Notes under the pieces: generated by a model
Told to the model about the DNA's origin: nothing
Database searches by the model: none
The model's input: the letters and a program-made list of their open reading frames with translations, nothing else
From: Phoronis australis
Lineage: Eukaryota > Phoronida > Phoronidae
Direction: 5' to 3'
NCBI GenBank assembly: GCA_002633005.1
Contig: NMRA01000457.1
Location: 226,145 to 259,118, forward strand
Length of the DNA: 32,974 bases
Shown here: positions 21,601-27,483 of the stretch, piece after piece
How the letters are laid out: each line of letters begins with the position of its first letter
Position numbering within the stretch: position 1 is the stretch's first letter
Position numbers and translations under genes: made by a program

Positions 21601-24600
21601 AAGTGATGCGAGAACAAATAGGCAGTCATAGCTTACACTACCTGGGACAAGTTGTCAGACCAGTGTGTCCAATCAGCTTGTCACTGCACAAGTTGAGACG
21701 GTGTTGAGACGGTGTTGAGACGGAACTATCAGCATTGCGCTGACGCAGCTCATCTCTCTCACTCAACTTGCTCTAGTGCGAATGATACTTTATTATCTCT
21801 CTCACTCAACTTGCTCTAGTGCGAATGATACTTTATTATCTCTCTCACTCAACTTGCTCTAGTGCGAATGATACTTTATTATCTCTCTCACTCAACTTGC
21901 TCTAGTGCGAATGATACTTTATTGTCGTCAAGTCATACAGAAAACATGCTTGAGCAGACCAGTCAAGTGATGTAGTACCTTAATTTTCGTAGCTTATGAT
22001 TGGATCAAAAGTAGTTTAATTCGTATGCGTACTGAAAATCTTTCAATGATTTTGTAGCAGTGTTCCAACGTTGGTTTGCAATGCTCCGTACCTGCTAACC
22101 TTTGATGCTCAAAAGATCGACAGAAGTGTAATTGATGACAAAACTAACATGGAGTCTAATGTCAGTTCGAAGTTCACAAAATAATACGTCTGGATGGCAT
22201 AGCGTGGAGGTATATGTTTAGATTTGTCTTTATCGTTTAGGAATGACGAAAATCGAGCTGTTGTTAAGTCTGGCTCAAAACATCGACGTGCTGCTACTGG
22301 TCCTGATCAGCACCTCTATCTTCGGCGATTAGGCAGAGAGCGTGAGGGACAGGGTGACCATGACGACCAGTGCAGCGCATCGCCTCTAAGGGAGGTGAAT
22401 ATTGGTAACGGCACCCTGCAGAGGATGGGACTCCCTTCAATGCAGAAGGGGCGCATGGCAGCGCGTGGCACCCCTAAGTACATGAAGATGACCGCATCAG
22501 CTGCAATCAAGAGGCGCAATAACCACGTCAGGTAGGATAGATGGATTTTTTTCTGTGTTGGTAATGACTTTGTTGTTAGAGTGGCTAAATTAGTTTGTAC
22601 AGTCAAAGTGCATAACGAGTCTGGTTTTATTGTATTGTTTTACACGCTTCTATTTATCACTCCTCAAGTCCCAAACCAATTGTACTTGATAAAAGTTGCT
22701 ATGGTTACAGCAAACATTGGATGCAGCCAAATTTTTAGAGTGGCTCTGGAAGGGCTTGTTGTAAAGTGTTTCCACTGTACTTGGTATACTCCCTTCCACT
22801 GAGAGTCGGAGATGACTTTTAGATATAATTGAAACTTGTAGGAGAGATTGGGGGTATGAATTTTCCATATGGGAGACAGTTGGAACAATATGGACAGGTG
22901 AACTTTTTATGATATGACTATTTTTCCAGCAACACTTGAAACTTTGAATTATGATATTTGGTTTCTTCTTTTGTAATGTTACCAGAGGAGTTAAGACACT
23001 TAAAATGCAAAAAGTTTTTGCCATGAAATGTCACATCTTCATAGTTGGTTTTGGAAATCACAAAGCAGAATTTGCTGGCTTTACTCATCTGATCTTGGAG
23101 CTTGCGACATATGTCATGTAGCTAAGTTGAGAACAAACTTGTTTTCTTTGGAACAATTTCTTTGCAAAATTTATCAGGGACAAGTCAATAAAGTCTTGCT
23201 TTGAAATTGCTGTTGAAACTCATAAAAAACAAACTCTGTGAGCACTTTTTTACCAGACCTGTTCATAGAAATTTTCATCATTGTAATTGTATTTTGTTAT
23301 TGTACAGGTCATTGTCATCTAAAGAGAATGCACCTTGCGAATTGATGAGTAACCCAAGGCGACAGTCCGTCTACCAAAGGGGGCGGGGAAATGGTGGAAC
23401 AATGGATGGCAGAAAAACTGGGTAATGTTTTGATTTTAATACAACCAATGTAAAACCAAAGTGTGAAACTCATCTTCATTTAGAAACATTTTTCTTACAA
23501 TATTAACCAGTACAAGAAAATGAGTCAAGATACCTTTTGGAGCAAAAATCTTACTTCGTAGGAATGAAACAATGGACGCTGCCTAATACTCTAAAATGCA
23601 TTTCTCTTTCCATCAACATTTACTTTCTTGTATGAATACAGCTAACTATACAATATTCATAAAATCAATAATGAATATCCCTCTAACATGAAACATGTCA
23701 AAACATAAGTGACCTTCTGAAGATTGTGAATTGGATTAAGCAACTTGTTTTCCCACGTATCAAATTCGGAACATTGAACAAATATCAAGCTATTTGCCAC
23801 AACACTTGACTCAGGGTTGAGTGCAGGTTATTTCTAACGAACAGTTTGGAATAGCTAGCATATAGATGTTTTGTTTTTTTACTGAGCAGTGTCAAATAAG
23901 CACCTCATTTGTACCGTTTATATGAAACGAGCGAGAGTGTTTTTGTTTATTTTTCTCAGCTATAACACTCCTTGAATAGAATTTACTACTGCACTTCTGT
24001 CACACGAGAAAATTCTTTTGCCACAACTTCACTACCCAGTGTTAATAAAACTGTTTTCGCTGATAAAACTCTTTGCCTTTATGGTTCATTCAGCGTTTAA
24101 AGAGAAACAAATGTTTTGGGTGTGCCGTTTAGTAAAAATAAATTAATTGATGCTCCTTATTTTACTATCCATGGAACACTAAAATGTAATATTGATGGAC
24201 TAGCAAAAGGACTGGACCTTGGTTCTATATTAACTTCCATAGTGCCGACACAGTGTACTATTCGCTATTGAACACAATGTGCGTCAGTCGTGTGTGATCA
24301 ATGGAAGTGACCGCGAAACTAAGATGTGAGATTTGTGCTGGTCTTTTAAACGTCACTTCCTATGGTTCCATGGATGGTAAATCCACATCAAGGGAAAATG
24401 ACTCTCCAAGATTACCAAGCGTCTTTGAATTATTTTTCCCAAAGGCATGAAAACAGTTGCTTTTCCCTTTATTAAGCAGACATCACGTTTTATTTAGTTT
24501 GCCATTTTGTCGCGATTCCTTGTCGTTTTCACGTCTTATGCGAATTTTATTTTATTTTCAGGCCCAAGTTCCGTAGCCAGTCCGTGAGTGCTTTCCATCG

Positions 24601-27102
24601 AACTCCTTGGCAAAAATGACCTGTGATTCCATGCCCCCAACCCAGTGGGTTGTCTCTTTCCTTCTTACGACGCAAGCAAAAGCCCCACCTTTCCTTTTGT
24701 CTAGCCAAAATGCCTGTCTAATCATGTTAAAGGAAATCACCACCTGGATGCTCATTGTTATTACCCAGTGTGAAGTTGACCAGTTTTATATCAAAGTCTC
24801 ACACAATGCCATCAATGAAAACCATTACTGCGGTTTATGTTTTAGGGTGCAACCATTTTGTTGTTATTTTTCCAATACGGAAAATTATACATGATAAAAC
24901 CATGAACAGAGTGGTTCATGGAGTTCATCAATTGCCTCAGCAGGAAAGAGTCGCTGCCGGTAACATGATTTATTAATGTTTAAAGTTCATGACTTTGGCT
25001 CAACCTAATTTGAACTGTACGAGACTTTTAACAAAACTGGGTCTGTTGGATGGCGTATTTGTCAGACCTTCAGAGATGCCTCATTTCTCTAGAACTTGTC
25101 ATACAGTGGTGAGCATGTGTCTTTGGGGAACATGGTGTCTTGAAAGAAGGACGACGTGTGGTTTGAATGAAACTATCGTGTGATATTTAGGACTAAATAA
25201 ACACATGGAATAGGTGTCACTAAGAGAAGCTGGTGTCAAAACATGCAACGAAACGGTGACATCTTCAACGTCATGTGACCCCAGTTTCATCCTGTACATA
25301 GTAGTCACTATTCATCTCTGATCACCGAGTCATACAATGTTGACGTTTACACGAGACAGTGGTATTGTCGTGAAGGTTTTGTAGCTATCGACAAGTCCAC
25401 GTCAGGATCATGTCCTAATTATTATGCTACTGGCTGTCTAGTCATAACAGTTAATCTTTTTTTACTCAAAATCTGGGATTCTTTCCAGCACGTAGAATGC
25501 AGATCACATAGTTACCAGTACGTTAATGTCATTTTATGAAATGTTTTTTTCACCGAGGACCTGATTCATAAAAAGCGACTTAAAACTTGAGTCAGAAATT
25601 TGGTGTTACACTCCAGTTATTTCTAAAAATGATTAAATCTCACTAGTGCAAAAGTCTGAGAATAAATACATACCTGCTAGTTACTGAGATAATTTTGATA
25701 AATCGTTTCTCACCCGTTCTGTGCTCAATGGTTAAACCTTTCAGAATTGTGAATCATTAGCCTTAATTAAGTGAATTCTATGATACAGATCCCCAAGGAC
25801 AACTATTCAGGGTATACCCAGTGAATTTTACTTCTAAGTCTACGTATTCATGACTTATGTGCATACTGGGGTATTTCGTGAAAAGAAAAGACTGAGAATA
25901 TGCCCATAGTTCCTAGTTAGTGAGATAATCTATGTTGAATATTTCTAGGTTGCCATGTGCTAGTATTTACAAGGCTGAACCATTATTCAGTAATTATGAA
26001 ATTGGAGTGCAATACCAAATTTCTGTCTTCAGTCATTTTTCAGACAAACCCTGGAGATGCTTTTGGCTTTTTAAAGTGTTCTTGAAGAGTGATGGTTTCA
26101 CTGCGTGGCCTGTCTCTCAAGAACTGTGTGAGTGTTCTCAATAACAACATTCTTTTCTCATTCATCCTCACAAAGAACAGCTTGCCATTACTGCCATAAA
26201 TACGAAACGATAAGTGAGCAGCACAGAAAAGCACATGGTTCATGGGAAAAGAAATTGCTCAAAAGAATAAAATACGATACACCATGGAATGAAGCACTGT
26301 GCGAAGAGAAATACATTCACGAGAAAAGAAAATTGCTAGCGAGAATGCTCAATATGTGATTCAGTATGTGATACGTGATGTGACTGGCTACCATGTTTTA
26401 AGTTTATGTATGTTAAGCAACTGCCCCATGTTAATTGTATATAGTGTACAAATAAAAGCTTCATCTCAAATGTCTTCTTCCTTCCAGTGTCGGACATTGT
26501 CAGAACGCAACAAACTAACTACTTCACTGCTCTACCCTAAAGGTCAAAGTCGATTTGAAACTCGATCACTTGATAATGAGCACCACGTACCGCGGCTCCA
26601 GGCAACACGCATAAAAACTAGTACACCGCCAACTGCACAAAATACAGGTCCTGCAGAGAAACGTCCGACGCCCGTAAACACTACCCAAAAAAACATGACA
26701 CAAGAAAAAATTGGTGATTTCACGAAGTTGTCGGACACCACTTCCAGGAACCAAAATGTCGCCAAGTCTCTCCCATGTTCAACTCCTACCGACATAACCC
26801 GGAGGGTCAAACCACCACCTGGAAGAGTGCAACCAAGGCCGATAATGGTGACACCTTGTGTAAACTCCAGTGGTAGACCTTTAACACCAGTGTCTGCCAA
26901 CAGCATGAGAAGTAACGCAGCCAAAAGGTTTGCTGCACAGAGAAAAGTTCAAAACTTTCCACCACCTTGTAAAGTGCCTGCCAGAGCAGGAAATGTGACA
27001 GCAGATGCCAAGCCATTAGCAAAACCTTTTGCATGGCCGAGACGGCTGGCAACATCGGCTCTAGCTAAGTTAAAGCTAACTGTGTCATCGGTGCATTCAT
27101 GA
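3317..27102 (+). CDS. KIF18A: Kinesin-8 motor protein, KIF18A/KIF18B-like (whole gene model, spliced)
   Basis: Plus-end-directed mitotic kinesin that in the family walks on kinetochore microtubules, damps their plus-end dynamics and helps align chromosomes. Joined coding segments: 3317-3653, 4652-4809, 5932-6039, 8768-8878, 9189-9386, 10598-10695, 11248-11323, 12368-12442, 13673-13767, 15918-16083, 17294-17458, 18452-18573, 18885-19102, 19474-19545, 19878-20810, 21330-21462, 22241-22531, 23308-23421, then 24562-24619 (short form, 1175 aa) or 24562-24583 plus 26488-27102 (long form, 1368 aa). All introns are GT-AG and phases agree. Visible motifs: GATGAGKT (117-124), SSRSH (230-234), DLAGSE (263-268), [13 protein letters not shown] (from 308), a KIF18-type neck (363-400), REISWADQ (611-618). 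Human KIF18A is about 900 aa, so this protein is long, mainly because of a 311-residue disordered segment in exon 15. Identification as kinesin-8 is firm; A versus B orthology is not. Confidence 0.95.
3654..4086. other. Intron 1, left part
   Basis: AT-rich intronic sequence with no recognisable feature. The MITE copy begins at 4087. Confidence 0.6.
4087..4590. mobile_element. MITE copy 1, CAGGGCTTGGAAT ends, 6-bp TSD
   Basis: A 504-bp element beginning CAGGGCTTGGAATTTTCC and ending ATTCCAAGCCCTG, the inverted repeat of its start. It is flanked on both sides by CTAACA (4081-4086 and 4591-4596), an exact 6-bp target-site duplication. Inside are near-palindromic TCCGCGG/CGCGGA motifs and a T16-type run. 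It encodes no transposase. The end sequence resembles hAT-type CAGGG termini, but that assignment is inference. It lies in KIF18 intron 1. Confidence 0.9.
4652..4809 (+). CDS. KIF18A: KIF18 coding exon 2 (P-loop)
   Basis: Residues 113-165. It opens with [17 protein letters not shown], the Walker A nucleotide-binding loop of kinesins, at residues 117-124. It ends SYLE, and the next exon continues VYNE, the usual kinesin-8 junction sequence. The acceptor is TTATTGTCAG, the donor GAG|GTAATT, out phase 0. Confidence 0.95.
4810..5931. other. Intron 2, no feature seen
   Basis: 1.1 kb of intronic sequence. I found no repeat or coding signal in it. Confidence 0.5.
5932..6039 (+). CDS. KIF18A: KIF18 coding exon 3
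   Basis: Residues 166-201, beginning [10 protein letters not shown] and containing [14 protein letters not shown], which matches the REDxxKGVVV segment of vertebrate KIF18A and KIF18B. Acceptor TTCATTTTAG, donor AAG|GTAACG, phase 0 at both ends. Confidence 0.93.
6076..6569. mobile_element. MITE copy 2, same family, 6-bp TSD
   Basis: A 494-bp copy in the same orientation as copy 1, starting CAGGTCTTGGAATTTTCC and ending ATTCCAAGCCCTG. It is flanked by the exact 6-bp duplication AGGTCT (6070-6075 and 6570-6575). It is closely similar to copy 1 throughout, but lacks nine bases (AACATTGCC) present in copy 1. It begins 36 bases after coding exon 3 ends. Confidence 0.9.
6576..8767. other. Intron 3 remainder, no feature seen
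   Basis: 2.2 kb of AT-rich intron. No coding, repeat or RNA signature is recognised. Confidence 0.5.
8768..8878 (+). CDS. KIF18A: KIF18 coding exon 4 (switch I)
   Basis: Residues 202-238. It carries [20 protein letters not shown], with the switch I SSRSH at 230-234 that senses the gamma phosphate. The preceding intron is the largest in the gene (2.7 kb). Acceptor ends CATTGTAG, donor CAG|GTACTG, phase 0. Confidence 0.95.
8879..9188. other. Intron 4
   Basis: 310 bases. The reading frame of exon 4 stays open for about 60 codons into it but loses kinesin similarity at once. No other feature. Confidence 0.6.
9189..9386 (+). CDS. KIF18A: KIF18 coding exon 5 (switch II)
   Basis: Residues 239-304. 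It includes [12 protein letters not shown], with switch II DLAGSE at 263-268, and [20 protein letters not shown], the kinesin signature helix. Acceptor TTGCTCAG, donor AAG|GTAGAA, phase 0. Confidence 0.96.
9587..9638. repeat. 26-bp tandem duplication in intron 5
   Basis: AAATGTTAATTAGCACTATT followed by GATGAC occurs twice exactly, at 9587-9612 and 9613-9638, with AAAT starting a third copy. Confidence 0.9.
9640..10215. other. Intron 5 middle part
   Basis: No feature recognised. An open frame of 107 codons at 9941-10264 has AT-rich, non-protein-like composition and is discounted. Confidence 0.5.
10224..10287. repeat. Near-perfect inverted repeat (hairpin) in intron 5
   Basis: The left arm 10224-10246 (CCTCTTGGAAATTTAGTC then AAAAT) pairs with the right arm 10265-10287, with one mismatch over 23 bases and an 18-base loop. 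After a small bulge, ATGGG/CCCAT extends the stem. Confidence 0.85.
10598..10695 (+). CDS. KIF18A: KIF18 coding exon 6
   Basis: Residues 305-336 plus two bases. [19 protein letters not shown] is the microtubule-binding loop 12/alpha-5 region of the motor. It is followed by [10 protein letters not shown]. Acceptor CTGCTTTCAG, donor AAG|GTAGGT, out phase 2; the codon AG|C gives S337. Confidence 0.95.
10696..11247. other. Intron 6, no feature seen
   Basis: 552 bases of intron without recognisable content. Confidence 0.5.
11248..11323 (+). CDS. KIF18A: KIF18 coding exon 7 (end of motor domain)
   Basis: Residues 337-362, [20 protein letters not shown] then KHIKAN. This is the last motor helix and the start of the neck linker. 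The acceptor is GTCTTGCAG and the donor is the consensus AAC|GTAAGT. Confidence 0.95.
11324..12367. other. Intron 7, no feature seen
   Basis: 1.0 kb of intron. No repeat or coding signal recognised. Confidence 0.5.
12368..12442 (+). CDS. KIF18A: KIF18 coding exon 8 (neck)
   Basis: Residues 363-387, [20 protein letters not shown] then ELRAE. It aligns with the vertebrate KIF18 neck (LKSNV...H[IV]xQYxxIC), which directly follows the neck linker. Acceptor CGATTTCAG, donor GAG|GTAGGA, phase 0. Confidence 0.93.
12718..13144. mobile_element. 427-bp inverted-repeat element in intron 8
   Basis: The left end TTACTGGGATTTCCCATAGA (12718 onwards, continuing TAAGCCCAT) matches the reverse complement of the right end at 13116-13144 (TTACCAGGAATTTCCGTAGA...). 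A second matched block, ATTCGGAAAAT, lies inside each arm, after an insertion in the left arm. Related GGGCGTTTATTTGG-like motifs recur internally. No transposase and no clear target duplication. The 95-codon open frame within it is not protein-like. Confidence 0.65.
13145..13672. other. Intron 8 right part
   Basis: Intronic, with only the (GT)n microsatellite as a feature. Confidence 0.5.
13580..13603. repeat. (GT)n microsatellite
   Basis: About a dozen GT dinucleotides in a row, 70 bases upstream of coding exon 9. Expected to be length-polymorphic. Confidence 0.9.
13673..13767 (+). CDS. KIF18A: KIF18 coding exon 9 (neck coiled coil)
   Basis: Residues 388-418 plus two bases. [12 protein letters not shown] extends the neck helix. 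The rest is a short polar linker. The donor GA|GTGAGT gives out phase 2, and joining to exon 10 makes D419. The (GT)n run at about 13580-13603 lies shortly before its acceptor. Confidence 0.85.
13940..14076. mobile_element. Fold-back element copy A in intron 9
   Basis: CTTAGTTCTACATTCACTAC plus CATTGAGC (13953-13980) is inverted-complementary to 14037-14064 with two mismatches. The arms continue more weakly outward to AAAAGG/TCTTTT. The centre is TACTCGCTGTTGACCACACT, which is similar to copy B at 24204-24348. Confidence 0.75.
14080..14785. other. Intron 9 middle, no feature seen
   Basis: AT-rich intronic sequence between two mobile elements. Nothing recognised. Confidence 0.5.
14792..15603. 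mobile_element. 812-bp non-autonomous DNA transposon in intron 9
   Basis: The ends are GGGCTGTTCCAGTAGAATCC and, reverse-complemented from the right, GGGCTGTTCCAGCAAAATCT. The similarity continues through a G-run for about 38-40 bases. TGA flanks both ends (14789-14791 and 15604-15606), consistent with a 3-bp target-site duplication. No transposase frame. The superfamily is not assigned; 3-bp duplications occur in Harbinger and CMC types. Confidence 0.8.
15918..16083 (+). CDS. KIF18A: KIF18 coding exon 10 (stalk)
   Basis: Residues 419-474. Charged helical sequence ([20 protein letters not shown] then [10 protein letters not shown]) that corresponds to the KIF18A stalk with its FxxR/E-rich helix. 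Acceptor TTTCTTCTAG, donor GAG|GTACAT. The frame is the only one open across the exon that also matches phases on both sides. Confidence 0.88.
16084..17293. other. Intron 10, only a small hairpin
   Basis: ACAAATCACACAC (16494-16506) can pair with GTGTGTCTGATTTGT (16517-16531) with a two-base bulge. Nothing else is seen. Confidence 0.5.
17294..17458 (+). CDS. KIF18A: KIF18 coding exon 11 (stalk)
   Basis: Residues 475-529. It contains [16 protein letters not shown], which matches the FDENTNWLHRVEKEM segment of human KIF18A; this argues for KIF18A-type stalk architecture, because KIF18B lacks a clear equivalent. Acceptor CATATTTTACAG, donor GAG|GTGGGT, phase 0. Confidence 0.9.
17459..18451. other. 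Intron 11, no feature seen
   Basis: 1.0 kb of intron. The open frames of 88-117 codons here have no protein-like composition or splice support. Confidence 0.5.
18452..18573 (+). CDS. KIF18A: KIF18 coding exon 12 (coiled coil)
   Basis: Residues 530-569 plus two bases. A highly charged helix including [20 protein letters not shown], consistent with coiled coil. Acceptor TCTCCACACAG, donor AAAG|GTAGGT, out phase 2. Confidence 0.88.
18574..18884. other. Intron 12
   Basis: 311 bases of intron, no feature recognised. Confidence 0.6.
18885..19102 (+). CDS. KIF18A: KIF18 coding exon 13 (PP1 docking motif, WADQ)
   Basis: Residues 570-642 plus one base. REISWADQ at 611-618 matches the human KIF18A KVVVWADQ region, whose RVxF-type motif docks protein phosphatase 1. 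Here R611-x-I613-x-W615 satisfies [RK]-x-[VI]-x-[FW]. TDLPVIS downstream also resembles human NDLPGIS. Acceptor TTTACACAG, donor ACCC|GTGAGT, out phase 1. Confidence 0.9.
19103..19473. other. Intron 13
   Basis: 371 bases of intron, no feature recognised. Confidence 0.6.
19474..19545 (+). CDS. KIF18A: KIF18 coding exon 14 (NLS-like, CDK site)
   Basis: Residues 643-666. Very basic: [24 protein letters not shown] resembles a nuclear localisation signal, and T662-P-S-R665 fits the full CDK consensus. The acceptor has a good pyrimidine tract (TCTTCGCTTTCAG). Donor AAGA|GTGAGT, out phase 1. Confidence 0.85.
19546..19877. other. Intron 14
   Basis: 332 bases of intron, no feature recognised. Confidence 0.6.
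19878..20810 (+). CDS. KIF18A: KIF18 coding exon 15 (long disordered tail segment)
   Basis: Residues 667-977, the largest exon. Low-complexity Ser/Thr/Glu/Pro-rich sequence, mildly acidic, with several SP and TP sites, including T676-P-G-K679 (full CDK consensus), SPSGSP and FDTPTG. No globular domain is apparent. It explains most of the extra length relative to human KIF18A. Acceptor TTGTTTTACAG, donor AACAG|GTATGT, out phase 1. Confidence 0.9.
20811..21329. other. Intron 15
   Basis: 519 bases of intron, no feature recognised. Antisense open frames overlapping it are shadows of exon 15. Confidence 0.6.
21330..21462 (+). CDS. KIF18A: KIF18 coding exon 16 (tail)
   Basis: Residues 978-1021 plus two bases: [20 protein letters not shown] then [19 protein letters not shown]. 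Basic and Ser/Pro-rich, with SP and TP sites. Acceptor TGCTTTTCAG. The donor CAG|GTTTGG is weak, but it is the one that restores frame with exon 17. Confidence 0.85.
21692..21723. repeat. 11-bp tandem repeat, three units
   Basis: GTTGAGACGGT occurs at 21692 and 21703, followed by GTTGAGACGG at 21714. Confidence 0.9.
21752..21923. repeat. 43-bp minisatellite, four exact copies
   Basis: The unit begins ATCTCTCTCACTCAACTTGC and ends GATACTTTATT. Copies at 21752-21794, 21795-21837, 21838-21880 and 21881-21923 are identical base for base. It lies in KIF18 intron 16. The identity implies recent expansion or ongoing homogenisation. Confidence 0.95.
22241..22531 (+). CDS. KIF18A: KIF18 coding exon 17 (conserved tail motif)
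   Basis: Residues 1022-1118 plus two bases. [16 protein letters not shown] near its end aligns with human KIF18A PSYMAMTTAAKRKRK in the microtubule-binding tail, which anchors the C-terminal half of the model to KIF18A. Arg-rich overall. Acceptor TTTATCGTTTAG, donor CAG|GTAGGA. Confidence 0.92.
22532..23307. other. Intron 17, no feature seen
   Basis: 776 bases of intron. Overlapping open frames on the minus strand have no protein-like composition. Confidence 0.5.
23308..23421 (+). CDS. KIF18A: KIF18 coding exon 18 (basic tail)
   Basis: Residues 1119-1156 plus two bases: [20 protein letters not shown] then [18 protein letters not shown]. It contains a KEN tripeptide, a possible APC/C degron. 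Strongly basic, as expected for a microtubule-binding tail. Acceptor TTATTGTACAG, donor CTGG|GTAATG, out phase 2. Confidence 0.88.
23422..24160. other. Intron 18, left part
   Basis: AT-rich intronic sequence with no recognisable feature before the fold-back element. Confidence 0.5.
24162..24380. mobile_element. Fold-back element copy B with outer inverted repeat (intron 18)
   Basis: The core 24204-24348 resembles copy A in intron 9: CTTGGTTCTATATTAACTTC opposite GGAAGTGACCGCGAAACTAA, with the shared centre CTATTCGCTATTGAACACAA. An outer pair, TTACTATCCATGGAAC (24162-24177) and GTTCCATGGATGGTAA (24365-24380), is inverted with one mismatch. This outer pair is not seen around copy A. Confidence 0.7.
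24562..24619 (+). CDS. KIF18A: KIF18 coding exon 19 (short-isoform C-terminus, with internal donor)
   Basis: Residues 1157-1175: [19 protein letters not shown] then TGA at 24617-24619. KFRSQS resembles the human C-terminal KFGRNISKGNLR, so this could be the ancestral end. The strong donor GTGAGT at 24584 can instead truncate the exon after S1164 in phase 0 and join 26488. Possible polyadenylation signals for the short form are AATAAA at 25196-25201 and 26451-26456. Confidence 0.8.
24620..26487. other. Short-isoform 3' UTR / intron 19 of the long isoform
   Basis: No separate gene is supported. Inverted segments at 25588-25617 and 26003-26034 (CAGAAATTTGGTGTTACACT versus its diverged complement) bracket about 450 bases. 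Inside, AGTCTGAGAATA...CTAGTTACTGAGATAAT (25653-25692) is repeated directly at 25889-25928 with substitutions. This may be an old inverted-repeat element. Confidence 0.45.
26451..26456 (+). terminator. Candidate polyadenylation signal for short KIF18 isoform
   Basis: AATAAA sits 31 bases upstream of the first base of exon 20. Its use would preclude the long isoform. AATAAA at 25196-25201 is an alternative for the short form. Confidence 0.35.
26488..27102 (+). CDS. KIF18A: KIF18 coding exon 20 (long-isoform C-terminal extension)
   Basis: 204 codons plus TGA, starting [10 protein letters not shown] after a pyrimidine-rich acceptor (TCTTCTTCCTTCCAG). It is in phase 0 with the internal donor at 24584. 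Basic, Pro/Ser/Thr-rich and open throughout, with clusters such as [13 protein letters not shown] and [11 protein letters not shown] that suit a second microtubule-binding or regulatory tail. An AATAAA signal lies eight bases after the stop. The frame stays open 63 codons upstream of the acceptor, but that part has no coding character. Alternative reading: an independent small gene starting near 26299, which I consider less likely. Confidence 0.72.
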   Translation, partial: CRTLSERNKLTTSLLYPKGQSRFETRSLDNEHHVPRLQATRIKTSTPPTAQNTGPAEKRPTPVNTTQKNMTQEKIGDFTKLSDTTSRNQNVAKSLPCSTPTDITRRVKPPPGRVQPRPIMVTPCVNSSGRPLTPVSANSMRSNAAKRFAAQRKVQNFPPPCKVPARAGNVTADAKPLAKPFAWPRRLATSALAKLKLTVSSVHS

Positions 27103-27110
27103 AATTTTCT

Positions 27111-27116
27111 AATAAA
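27111..27116 (+). terminator. Polyadenylation signal AATAAA, long KIF18 isoform
   Basis: AATAAA lies eight bases after the stop at 27100-27102, implying a very short 3' UTR. A second AATAAA at 27389-27394 could give a longer one. Confidence 0.6.
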
Positions 27117-27477
27117 ATGAACATTACGTCTCAAACGTTGGCATTCATTGTTATACGGGATACAAAGGACAATTTGTCACTTCCTGAAATACTGCTGCAG
27201 CCTCTGATTTAGTGGTATTTACCCACAATGCTGTAAGCTCTTATGCCACTGTGTGTGCAATCACTAAAATAATTGTCAACTCTGATGCAAATTAAGTTTT
27301 ACTGCTGCTTTGTGAGTGACAATGTGGAGATAAAAAATTGAAAAGCCGAGTGGGGTGTGATAAATCATTTTTCACATAATGGTTAAAAAATAAACAAAAG
27401 AAGACATGTACTGCATTAATTATCAAAACAACCACAGACCAGAACCAAATGTCTTTTGAAAAATTTAATCATGAACT

Positions 27478-27483
27478 TTTATT
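27478..27483 (-). terminator. Polyadenylation signal of the minus-strand gene
   Basis: TTTATT on the plus strand is AATAAA on the minus strand, about 1.0 kb beyond the stop at 28514. It would place the transcript end near 27460, facing the KIF18 3' end. Confidence 0.4.

Noticed and set aside
21752-21923. CRISPR-like array
   Set aside because: The 43-bp units abut directly without spacers and the context is eukaryotic; it is a minisatellite.
22650-23024. 124-codon minus-strand open frame in intron 17
   Set aside because: No motif, no splice signals and AT-driven composition; overlapping frames are open too.
26299-26487. Upstream extension of exon 20 as an independent gene start
   Set aside because: Composition changes sharply at the acceptor (26488), and the upstream part contains a polyadenylation signal and a pyrimidine tract.
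26544-27134. Antisense open frames over exon 20
   Set aside because: Shadow of the plus-strand extension, with no independent signals.
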